Origin: an uncultured bacterium
GTDB lineage: Bacteria; Desulfobacterota; Desulfovibrionia; Desulfovibrionales; Desulfovibrionaceae
Assembly (NCBI GenBank): GCA_905215675.1
Contig: CAJMRA010000003.1
Span: 1 to 20,183 of the forward strand
Direction of reading: 5' to 3'
DNA: 20,183 nucleotides
Part shown: positions 1 to 6,653 of the stretch, one piece after another
Layout of the letters: each line of letters begins with the position of its first letter
Numbering within the stretch: the stretch's first letter is position 1
Program-made: the position numbers and the translations under genes
Notes under the pieces: model-generated
The model's input: the letters and a program-made list of their open reading frames with translations, nothing else
What the model was told of the DNA's origin: nothing
Databases searched by the model: none

Positions 1-26
1 TTCCCCGCCGGGAACGGGGCACAGGC

Positions 27-61
27 AAAAAAAGGGCGCCGATCCCCATGATCGACGCCCT
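27..61 (-). terminator. Intrinsic terminator, minus strand, downstream of flgE
   Basis: Read on the minus strand, an 11-bp stem (arms 51-61 and 33-43, one mismatch) with a 7-nt loop is followed directly by seven T residues (27-33). This is a textbook rho-independent terminator and the best candidate for ending the fliK-flgD-flgE transcript. It lies about 160 bp beyond the flgE stop, so the transcript would carry a long 3' untranslated region. Confidence 0.72.
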
Positions 62-72
62 GCACGGAGGGT

Positions 73-171
73 AAACAGCAATCTGTTTTCGGGATGCTCC
101 CCGCCCGCAAGGGCGGGGGGACATGCCGCGTGGCGGCATAGCGGACGCGGGCGCTCCATCCCGCAAGCGCC
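73..171. other. Cluster of four small hairpins in the flgE 3' region
   Basis: Four inverted repeats lie in tandem. They are AAACAG/CTGTTT (73-78, 83-88), CCCCGCCC/GGGCGGGG with a GCAA tetraloop (99-106, 111-118), ATGCCGC/GCGGCAT (123-129, 133-139) and GGCGCT/AGCGCC (150-155, 166-171). None has a T-run, so they are not typical terminators. They may protect the 3' end of the hook mRNA or form part of a small RNA. No convincing ORF lies here. Confidence 0.45.
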
Positions 172-181
172 GACGTATATC

Positions 182-214
182 TTTCCGGGGGCCGGAAGCC
201 CCCGGAAATTTTTT
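182..214 (+). terminator. Strong hairpin with T-run, plus-strand orientation
   Basis: A perfect 11-bp stem (TTTCCGGGGGC at 182-192, its complement at 198-208) with a 5-nt loop is followed on the plus strand by six T residues (209-214). It lies 4 bp past the flgE stop codon. The T-run favours termination of a plus-strand transcript entering from outside the left edge. On the minus strand the same stem could only stabilise the flgE 3' end, because no T-run follows there. Confidence 0.6.
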
Positions 215-218
215 CCCG

Positions 219-1955
219 TTACCGCTTCATGCCGATAACGGTTTCCAGCATGGTGTCCACGGTCGTGATGATCTTGGAGTTGGACTGGAAGCCGCGCTGG
301 CAGGTGATCATGCGCACCAGTTCGGTCGTCATGTCCACGTTGGAGTTTTCAATATTGAAGGCCATGGTTTCGCCGAAGCCGTTGTCCCCGGCCGCGCCGA
401 TGCGCGGTTCGCCGGAGTCGGCGCTCTGGCTGTAGAGGTTGCCGCCTTCGCGGCGCAGGCCCTGATAGTTGTGGAAGTCGTACATGGTGATCTGGTACAG
501 GGCCAGCGTCTGGTTGTTGTCATACACGCCGTAGACAACGCCGTTTTCATCAATGCTGTAGGAACTCAGGATACCGGAGCCGTAGCCGTTCTGGCTGCGG
601 TACTGCTCGACGATGGAGTTGCTTTGATTGCAGGCGGTGGCGTCGGCCTGAACAACGGGATCCACCATGAGCGCCATCGTCTTATAGTCGGCAGGATCGT
701 CCGAGAGTGTCGCAGTCGGAGGCGTTATTTCGTCACCGTTATTCGGCTTCGTAGTCGTGGTGTCGATGATCCAGTCGCCGCCGGTCTTCAGGCCGAGGTC
801 CAGTTCAATGATATTCTGCTGGGCAGTGGAATTGGGGTTGGTAGCGTTGCCGTCATCATCCCAGACATGATCGGCGCCGGGGACGCCGTTCCAGTTGGCC
901 GTGAAGGTCGGGAAACCGTTGCTGGAGAACTTGGTGGGCGACCAGGCTCCCAGGTTGATATCGGTGCCATTCATGACAGCTTTGCCATTATAGGTATAGG
1001 CCGACTGGTTGACCATCTTCCCGGAGGCGTCGAAGATCAGCACCCCGGTCATGAGCATACCGGCGGCCTTGGTGCCTTCAAAGCCCGTGCGCATGTCTTC
1101 CTCGGGATTCATGGTCACGATATATTCGTAGGCCTTGTAGCCGGCGGGCAGGTTGGCAATGGATTCGGAGTTCACCTGATCATAGTAGATGGTGAGATCA
1201 TGGGTCTTGCCGCCTTCGTCATAGACGGCAATGGTGCTCTGGTACGCGGACGCCGTATCGGCCAGCGGCTCGATATTCTGCGGGTCGGAACCGTCCCAGC
1301 GGGAGAACAGGCCCAGCGTGGCGTTTGCGGTTGCGGCCATGGAGGACTTGTCAAAAGTGGCTACGTCGTCCACCAGACCGACGATATTCTTGACGCTGGA
1401 GGTACGCTGCGGGATGCAGTTCCAGCTGTCCAGAATGATGTCGGTGGGGGAACCCTTGCCCACGAAGGCCGATTCCACCTTGGAACCGTCGGATATGCCG
1501 GCCGCCGCATCGTCAGGCTTGAAGGACAGGGCGTTCTTTGAGGTATTGTCCACGGCCCAGCCCTGCAGGCGCATGCCCTGCGGATTCACCAGTTCGCGGT
1601 CTTCGTTGAAATAGAAGTCGCCGGCGCGGGTATAGAAAATCTGTTCGGAATTGGCCTTGCGCACGCCGAAGAAGCCGTTGCCGTCAATGGCAAGGTCCGT
1701 GGCGGAGTTGGTGGTTTCAAACGCGCCCTGCGAGAAGTCGCCCAGCACCGCGTACACGCTGGAACCCGCGCCGATCTGGGTGGGGCCGCTGGCGCTGGAG
1801 CCGGACAGATACAGGTAGTCGTTGAAATCCATGCGCTGCGACTTGAAACCCAGCGTGCTGACGTTGGCAAGGTTGTTGCCGATGACGTTCATGTTCTTGC
1901 TGTGGGACTGCAAACCGGAAACGCCCGTCCACATGCTCGCCGAAAGACCGCTCAT
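219..1955 (-). CDS. flgE: Flagellar hook protein FlgE
   Basis: A 578-residue subunit of the flagellar hook, the curved joint between rod and filament outside the cell. The N-terminal rod/hook motif (MSGLSASMWTGVSGLQ, residues 1-16, then NNLANVSTLGFKSQ at 27-40) and the C-terminal motif (TTELVRMITCQRGFQSNSK, about 543-561) are typical of FlgE-type axial proteins, which export without a cleaved signal. At 578 residues it is longer than the enteric protein (about 400), as expected when the surface-exposed middle domains are enlarged. A Thr/Pro-rich loop lies at about 398-416. Three cysteines (180, 442, 552) are present, which is unusual for an exported hook protein. The start is fixed by GGAGGA 7 nt upstream (1963-1968). 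It is the last gene of the fliK-flgD-flgE cluster, 88 bp after flgD. Confidence 0.96.
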   Translation of the reverse strand: MSGLSASMWTGVSGLQSHSKNMNVIGNNLANVSTLGFKSQRMDFNDYLYLSGSSASGPTQIGAGSSVYAVLGDFSQGAFETTNSATDLAIDGNGFFGVRKANSEQIFYTRAGDFYFNEDRELVNPQGMRLQGWAVDNTSKNALSFKPDDAAAGISDGSKVESAFVGKGSPTDIILDSWNCIPQRTSSVKNIVGLVDDVATFDKSSMAATANATLGLFSRWDGSDPQNIEPLADTASAYQSTIAVYDEGGKTHDLTIYYDQVNSESIANLPAGYKAYEYIVTMNPEEDMRTGFEGTKAAGMLMTGVLIFDASGKMVNQSAYTYNGKAVMNGTDINLGAWSPTKFSSNGFPTFTANWNGVPGADHVWDDDGNATNPNSTAQQNIIELDLGLKTGGDWIIDTTTTKPNNGDEITPPTATLSDDPADYKTMALMVDPVVQADATACNQSNSIVEQYRSQNGYGSGILSSYSIDENGVVYGVYDNNQTLALYQITMYDFHNYQGLRREGGNLYSQSADSGEPRIGAAGDNGFGETMAFNIENSNVDMTTELVRMITCQRGFQSNSKIITTVDTMLETVIGMKR

Positions 1956-1976
1956 AATTCTTTCCTCCGTAGGGAA

Positions 1977-1995
1977 AAACAGATTGCTGCTGTTT
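1977..1995. repeat. Inverted-repeat element upstream of flgE, partner of 73-88
   Basis: AAACAG (1977-1982) and CTGTTT (1990-1995) form a small hairpin just upstream of the flgE ribosome-binding site. Read on the minus strand it matches the hairpin at 73-88 apart from a 3-nt insertion, so related inverted elements flank flgE. This may be chance. Confidence 0.35.
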
Positions 1996-2013
1996 ATCTG
2001 AAAAATATGTGAT

Positions 2014-2034
2014 GGGGGAGGGGATTACTCCCCC
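2014..2034 (-). other. Intercistronic hairpin between flgD and flgE
   Basis: GGGGGAG (2014-2020) pairs with CTCCCCC (2028-2034) around a 7-nt loop, directly after the tandem TGA TGA stops of flgD. A T-rich stretch follows on the minus strand but starts about 8 nt away, so termination should be partial at best. It could act as an attenuator or mRNA processing/stability element that sets the ratio of FlgD (cap, few copies) to FlgE (hook, many copies). Confidence 0.4.
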
Positions 2035-2043
2035 GGAAAATCA

Positions 2044-2931
2044 TCAGGCATTAGCGCCGGAACCGCTTGTCGTGCCGGAAGCGTCGGCATTCCCCGTGGA
2101 ACCGCCCGTCGTGCCGGAGGCGTCGGCGTTTTCCGTGGAATCGCTGCCGGAATTCGTCGAGCCGGAACCGGAACCGCTGCCGGTATTGTCGCCTTCGGAA
2201 CCGTCCGTCGCCAGCGTCGGACGGCTGGAGGAGACAAGTTCCACATCGGACAGCGTCATTGTCTGGCCGCCGGCAAGGCGCAGGTAGATGGTGCTGCCGT
2301 CGCGCAGAATATCCGACACCTTGTCGGCCACCATGGGCGTACAGAGAACGGCCTCGCCGCTCGAATCCAGACCGGAAACGGATACCGTATAGGTGCCGTC
2401 GGCCACGGATTCCCCGGCGTTGTTCTTGCCGTCCCACTGGAACTTGAAGATCGTGCCGGAACTCTGGGCGTCCAGATTTTCCACGTAGACCACGCTGCCC
2501 GAGCTGTTGCGGACGGTAATGGTGGCCCCGGCCGTGGGACCGTTGAAGGAGTAGTACAGGGGAGTAACTTCGGAGACGGTCGTTCCATCGGCGTTTGTCG
2601 TGCTGGTCTTGCCGACGACGTTGCCCACGGCCGTGACGTACTTGCCGATGTAGTTGGTGGCGCTGAACATCTGCTGGTTGTTGGTGGCGTCCGTAAGACC
2701 TTCCATGCTGGTGTTCAGGTTCATCAGCTGTTCAAGGCTGGAGAACTGGGCCATCTGGGCGATGAATTCCTGGTCTTCCATGGGATTCAGGGGGTCCTGA
2801 TTCTGGAGCTGCGTTACCAGCAGCTGGAGGAATTGTTCCTTGCCCAGTTCGTCGGAGCTGGTTGAGTTGTTGCTGACCGCCTGATTGAATTCGTTCTGGG
2901 TCTGCGTCAAGATGGAATTGACATTTGCCAT
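2044..2931 (-). CDS. flgD: Flagellar hook cap/assembly protein FlgD
   Basis: A 295-residue scaffold that caps the growing hook and guides FlgE polymerisation. The conserved N-terminal FlgD region is clear (LGKEQFLQLLVTQLQNQDP at about 29-47, then FIAQMAQFSSLEQL). The middle has the FlgD Tudor/FnIII-like core (FKFQWDGKNNAGESVADGTY). The last ~60 residues are a low-complexity Ser/Gly/Thr/Asn tail absent from most FlgD proteins, containing a 13-residue tandem repeat (NADASGTT core). The tail makes the protein longer than the usual ~220-240 residues. The start is supported by a GGGGAG Shine-Dalgarno sequence just upstream (about 2939-2944). It lies 33 bp downstream of fliK and ends with tandem TGA codons. 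Confidence 0.95.
   Translation of the reverse strand: MANVNSILTQTQNEFNQAVSNNSTSSDELGKEQFLQLLVTQLQNQDPLNPMEDQEFIAQMAQFSSLEQLMNLNTSMEGLTDATNNQQMFSATNYIGKYVTAVGNVVGKTSTTNADGTTVSEVTPLYYSFNGPTAGATITVRNSSGSVVYVENLDAQSSGTIFKFQWDGKNNAGESVADGTYTVSVSGLDSSGEAVLCTPMVADKVSDILRDGSTIYLRLAGGQTMTLSDVELVSSSRPTLATDGSEGDNTGSGSGSGSTNSGSDSTENADASGTTGGSTGNADASGTTSGSGANA
2059..2136 (-). repeat. 39-bp tandem repeat inside the flgD 3' end
   Basis: Two adjacent 39-bp units (2059-2097 and 2098-2136) match at 33 of 39 positions. They encode two 13-residue repeats, each with the core NADASGTT. Most differences are at third codon positions, which suggests that the repeat is translated and retained at the protein level. 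Confidence 0.75.
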
Positions 2932-2964
2932 GACCGTACTCCCCTCACAAGATACCGTTTGAAC

Positions 2965-4710
2965 CTATGCCACCACGTTTAGCCGCCGTGTGGCATATAT
3001 TGCCGTTTGTCCTGTATCTTGCATGGACTGTGCCAAACCGTTATTTTCCTGATTTATCGGGCTATTACGGACCATAGCGAGGTTCCGAAGGCGGGCAAGT
3101 TCTTCCCGGCGGGCATCCTGTTCCGCCCAGGTGTTGTGCTGCTGCATGTTCTGCCAGCCGCCGTCGGCCTGCTGGTTGTTGTTCTGGTTCTGGAGCTGCA
3201 CTTCGATCTTGTCGATCTTCACGCCCTGCTGTTCGAGCTGGAGGCGGATGGCCTCGGCCTGCTGCTGCATGGCCTGCATGGTCTCGGTCTTTTCCGTACG
3301 GATCTGGGCGCTGACCTCACCGTTGCGCGAACTCAGCGTGATGGCGATGCTGCCCAGCTCCACGGGGTTGAGTTGCAGATCAAGGCGCGTGCCGCCGTTG
3401 CGCAGGGCGGAGAGCAGACCGTTCTGCACCTGCTGGGCCGCCTGCTGCGAGAGGTAGGGGCCCACCTCGACGCGCGCTCCTGCGGAGAACTGCTGCTGCC
3501 CGGCAAGCTGGTGCAGCGTCGCAAAGGCCGTGCCCATGACGCCGTCGGTACGGTAGGAAGAGGTCATGCCGCCTGCCGAATCCGTCGCCTTGACGCGGGA
3601 AAGCAGCGACGACCAGGGATCGTTCTTGTTGCCGTCGGGAGTGTTCCGGCCCTTGCCGTCCTGATTGCCGCCGGCAAGGTGCTGCTGCGCGTCGCCCTGG
3701 GCGTACTTGCCGACATGCTCGAAGCCGTCGGGCAAATCCGTTCCCTGGGCGTTCTTGCTGACGGCCTCGTTCAGCTTGGCGTCGCCGCTCTGTTGCAGGG
3801 CTTCCGTCAGCGTGCCGTGCGAGTTTTCCTGCACGGTTTCCTTGATCATGGTCTTGCTTTGTTCCACTTCGCGGCTCTGGTGGCTTTCGGCTTCGCGTTC
3901 CTTCTTCATGCGGTCGCGCGCCTTGCCGATGACCGTCTTGACCGTGGCTTCGGCGGCGTCGTCGAGCTTTTGCTGCTTGAGCGCCAGCTGTCCCAGATGA
4001 TCCTGCGCCGGGGCGAGCAGGGCGTTCATCTGCGTCTGATTGAGCGTCAGGCTGTCCGCGCCGCCGAACAGGGACTTCATCTGTCCAAGAACGCTGTCGG
4101 GCAGATTCAGGGCCTTGCCCAGAGACAGCAGATCATCCTGAGAAATATTGATTTCCGCCGTGGCGTCCAGCTGGGACAGCGCCTGCGCGATACCCGCCAG
4201 CGCCTGCTGGGCGTGGCCGTTGCGCATGAGATCCAGCGTCTGATCCGTCAGCACGCCCGAGGGATCAAGCTGATTCAGCAGCCCCGTCAGCGACGAAACG
4301 TCGTCGTCCGTCAGCGAGGGCTTTTCGTTGAGTTGCAGGCTTGCCAGCACCTGACCCAGCGTCGCGCCGTCGGGCTTGTCGGCCAGCACATCAAAATTCG
4401 AGAGGGCGTCTTCGGGCGCGCCGGCCTTGAGCAGCTGGCCGCGCAATTCCGTCAGTTCCGTCTTGGTGAAGCACACTTCATCCAGCGTGAAGGTAACGCC
4501 GTTGGAGCTGATGCGGGGGTTGTAGGGCCCTGTGATCAGCGGATTGGCGGTCTGCGAAACCGCGCGCTTCTGCTTTTCGTCGTCTTCCAGCGCTTCCTGC
4601 ATGAGATCGTTGAAATCACTGTCAGCGCCGTAATCGACCGCGGTAAAGCCCGCCGTATCGAACAGGGACCACGCCGATGCCTGAGAACTGAAAGTAGGAA
4701 TAAATTGCAT
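2965..4710 (-). CDS. fliK: Flagellar hook-length control protein FliK
   Basis: A 581-residue secreted ruler that measures hook length and switches export specificity from hook to filament subunits. The C-terminal Flg_hook domain lies at about residues 430-507 and contains the hallmark LQLNPVELGSIAITLS. A Gln-rich amphipathic helix and a Gln/Asn-rich tail follow. The first ~400 residues are variable, as is usual in FliK, with Gln/Leu/Asp-rich helical segments and a charged Lys/Glu stretch (RDRMKKEREAESHQSREVEQ). The start ATG has AAGGAG upstream (4717-4722). It is first in the fliK-flgD-flgE string, after a terminator (4859-4887), so transcription probably starts in 4711-4856. A sigma-54-like element lies there. 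Confidence 0.93.
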   Translation of the reverse strand: MQFIPTFSSQASAWSLFDTAGFTAVDYGADSDFNDLMQEALEDDEKQKRAVSQTANPLITGPYNPRISSNGVTFTLDEVCFTKTELTELRGQLLKAGAPEDALSNFDVLADKPDGATLGQVLASLQLNEKPSLTDDDVSSLTGLLNQLDPSGVLTDQTLDLMRNGHAQQALAGIAQALSQLDATAEINISQDDLLSLGKALNLPDSVLGQMKSLFGGADSLTLNQTQMNALLAPAQDHLGQLALKQQKLDDAAEATVKTVIGKARDRMKKEREAESHQSREVEQSKTMIKETVQENSHGTLTEALQQSGDAKLNEAVSKNAQGTDLPDGFEHVGKYAQGDAQQHLAGGNQDGKGRNTPDGNKNDPWSSLLSRVKATDSAGGMTSSYRTDGVMGTAFATLHQLAGQQQFSAGARVEVGPYLSQQAAQQVQNGLLSALRNGGTRLDLQLNPVELGSIAITLSSRNGEVSAQIRTEKTETMQAMQQQAEAIRLQLEQQGVKIDKIEVQLQNQNNNQQADGGWQNMQQHNTWAEQDARREELARLRNLAMVRNSPINQENNGLAQSMQDTGQTAIYATRRLNVVA

Positions 4711-4737
4711 GTTACACTCCTTGCGTCAGCTACTGTT

Positions 4738-4752
4738 TCAAGGAGCATACCA
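4738..4752 (-). promoter_or_regulatory. Candidate sigma-54-type promoter for fliK-flgD-flgE
   Basis: On the minus strand the sequence TGGTATG, four bases, then TTGA follows the spacing of the sigma-54 consensus (TGGCACG-N4-TTGC). Eight of the eleven fixed positions match. The usually essential C of the -12 GC pair is replaced by A. The position, 28 nt upstream of the fliK ATG, fits a start site just ahead of the ribosome-binding site. Many bacteria, including deltaproteobacteria, use sigma-54 for hook genes. Confidence 0.3.
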
Positions 4753-4824
4753 AGTTTAGCCATGCCTGATTTTATTGATTTTTTTTGAAGGTCATACGGC
4801 CGGAACGGCAAGTCTTGCCCATGG

Positions 4825-4853
4825 GCGTTTCACCTTTTTCAAAGGTGAAACGC
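4825..4853. repeat. Perfect 13-bp intergenic hairpin (GCGTTTCACCTTT arms)
   Basis: The arm 4825-4837 is exactly complementary to 4841-4853 around a TTC loop. The right arm AAAGGTGAAACGC recurs exactly at 15384-15396 beside pyrG, followed in both places by a similar YCTA. The element lies between the fliK promoter region and the terminator of the preceding operon. It is probably a member of a dispersed hairpin family rather than a terminator, because no T-run follows the stem. Confidence 0.6.
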
Positions 4854-4858
4854 TCTAA

Positions 4859-4887
4859 AAAAACCTCCCGCAGGGCGGGAGGTTTTT
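4859..4887. terminator. Bidirectional intrinsic terminator between two operons
   Basis: CCTCCCGC (4864-4871) pairs with GCGGGAGG (4875-4882) around an AGG loop. It is flanked by A7 on the left and T5 on the right, so it can terminate in both directions. On the minus strand it follows the glycosyltransferase gene and precedes fliK, marking the boundary between the ispDF-to-glycosyltransferase string and the hook cluster. Confidence 0.85.
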
Positions 4888-4940
4888 CATTTATGCAAGA
4901 AAGGGCGGGCATTGCCCGCGGCGGCTGGGGCGCGGGGATA

Positions 4941-6650
4941 TCAGGAGGCGGCGGGAGTGCCGTAGATGTCGCGCATGGTCTGGAGGAGGACGCGCAGGCG
5001 CTGGGCCCAGCTGTGGCAGCGGAGGACGCGGGCGCGGCCCGCTTCCAGAATGCGGCGGCGTTCATCGGGATGATCCAGATAGTGGCGCACGAGATCGGGA
5101 ATTTCGTCCGGCGAGCGGTAGCAGACCATTTCCCCGGGTTCGAAAAGGGCTTCCATCTGGGGCCGCCAGTCGGTGAGCACGAAGCCGCCCGCGGCGGGGC
5201 CGTCGAAGATGCGTTGATTGACGGCTCCCTTCATCTGCTTGCTGGTGCAGTTGAAGTTGATGGCCGAGTGGGCATAGAAGCGCGGCAGTTCGTCGTAGTA
5301 ATTAATGATGCCGTGATAGCGCGGTTGCGGCGTGTCGTGCCGGAATTCGATTTTCCAGCCGTCGTCGCCCACGATGAGCGGATGGAAGGGAAGCAGCCGC
5401 CGGACGCAGCCGTTGCGATAGACGCGGGTGGCCTGCCAGGTCAGGGCCGTTTCATAGGCGAGCCGCTCCTCGTTGTCGGTCAGGGCCATATAGCTGGCGT
5501 AGTCTTCCGGGCGGCGGCGCTTGAGAAATTCCGGTATGGAATGGGAATCGTCGTCCATGAATTCCCGCGCCGAAGCGCGGAAGGTCCGCAGCAGGGCGCG
5601 CGGCAGTTTGGTTTTTTTCAGGCGCGTGCCCACCTTGTAGACCATGGAATTGCCCACAAAGGAGACGTCGGCTTTCCATGAGGCCGGAACCGGCTTCGAG
5701 GACGGGCGGAACCGTTCGAGATCGGTTCCCAGCGGCAGATAGAAGGCATGGGGGAACCCGGCCGCGTGCAGGCTGTCCACGTTGTCGGCATCGTAGGTGA
5801 ACAGGGCCGTCCACGGGGAAATGCACTTGCTGTAGAGGTGGATGATGAGGTGGGGATTGTCCACGAACCACGAAGCCAGCGGCAGTTGCAGGCGCGCCAG
5901 CAGATCCATGAGGACGCCCTCGATATCCACGCCCATGTGGTTGAGGGTGAGACAGCAGTCGGGATGAAAGGAAAGGACGGCTTCCAGCAGCTGGCGCACA
6001 AAGTCGCCCTGCGCCACTTCGCCTTCGCCGATGAGCACGAGCTTGTAGGGCAGTTTGAGCTGTTCGCAGGCGCGCTGCACTTCGCCCATGAGAAAGTACT
6101 TGCTGGTGAGCAGCAGCAGTCGGGGGATGGCTTCCCGGAAGCGGGGGCGCACGGCGCGTCCCCAGAAGTCGAAGTCCGCGCTGGCGGCGAGCTGTTCGCG
6201 CAGCCAGCCGTAATAGGGGCGATCGAGGCGCTGATAGAAGGGCAGCGGCAGCGGCAGCAGGGGGCGTCCCCCGTGGGCGGTCTGCCAGTGGGTCAGGATG
6301 GTCAGCGCGGCCCGGGGATCGCTTTCGCGCACGATGAGCAGGCGTTCGCTCAGGGCCGGAGGAAGATCGGCCAGCGAGGCGGTAAGTTCCTGGAGATCCG
6401 TTTCCTTTTCCACAACGGCCACGGGGCCGTCGTGGTCGTCGAGCAGCTGGCGCAGGGCGTAGCCCAGCCCCGCGCCCAGAAGGACGGGGAGCGCGTCCGG
6501 GCGTCTGGCGGCGCTGCGGGCCATATTGCGTTCCCGCTCCGGCCCGCCGGGACCGAGCATGACGAGATCGCGCCCGTTTTCGTGGGCGACAATATCGCGG
6601 AGGCGGCCGTTTTCGTCGTACTGCGCTTCAAAGCGGCAGGGCTGCGGCAT
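4941..6650 (-). CDS. CgeB/DUF3880-type glycosyltransferase with extra N-terminal domain
   Basis: A 569-residue cytoplasmic protein. Residues about 175-320 resemble DUF3880 (WFVDNPHLI at 261-269, then FTYDADNVDSL and LPLGTDLERF). Residues about 455-560 match the glycosyltransferase 1_2/CgeB C-terminal domain (INFNCTSKQMKGAVNQRIFD, then GPAAGGFVLTDWRPQME and the ERRRILEAGRARV helix). The first ~170 residues form a separate domain with a Rossmann-like LLGAGLGYALRQLL and VAVVEKETDL, which recalls the nucleotide-binding N-domain of Maf-type motility accessory proteins; that resemblance is my inference. Acceptor and sugar are unknown. The start lies 3 bp after the fapA stop, with GGGAG upstream, so the two are translationally close. 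The location next to fapA and the hook operon suggests a role in flagellar or surface glycosylation. Confidence 0.8.
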   Translation of the reverse strand: MPQPCRFEAQYDENGRLRDIVAHENGRDLVMLGPGGPERERNMARSAARRPDALPVLLGAGLGYALRQLLDDHDGPVAVVEKETDLQELTASLADLPPALSERLLIVRESDPRAALTILTHWQTAHGGRPLLPLPLPFYQRLDRPYYGWLREQLAASADFDFWGRAVRPRFREAIPRLLLLTSKYFLMGEVQRACEQLKLPYKLVLIGEGEVAQGDFVRQLLEAVLSFHPDCCLTLNHMGVDIEGVLMDLLARLQLPLASWFVDNPHLIIHLYSKCISPWTALFTYDADNVDSLHAAGFPHAFYLPLGTDLERFRPSSKPVPASWKADVSFVGNSMVYKVGTRLKKTKLPRALLRTFRASAREFMDDDSHSIPEFLKRRRPEDYASYMALTDNEERLAYETALTWQATRVYRNGCVRRLLPFHPLIVGDDGWKIEFRHDTPQPRYHGIINYYDELPRFYAHSAINFNCTSKQMKGAVNQRIFDGPAAGGFVLTDWRPQMEALFEPGEMVCYRSPDEIPDLVRHYLDHPDERRRILEAGRARVLRCHSWAQRLRVLLQTMRDIYGTPAAS

Positions 6651-6653
6651 GGA

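Noticed and set aside
123..1541. Long plus-strand ORF (472 codons) opposite flgE
   Set aside because: It is antisense to a clear FlgE, has a composition typical of reverse-complement GC-rich codons (His/Gly/Val-rich) and shows no domain.
4745..4775. Sigma-28-like TAAACTT upstream of fliK
   Set aside because: The paired -10 (GCCGATAA) is absent at the correct spacing.
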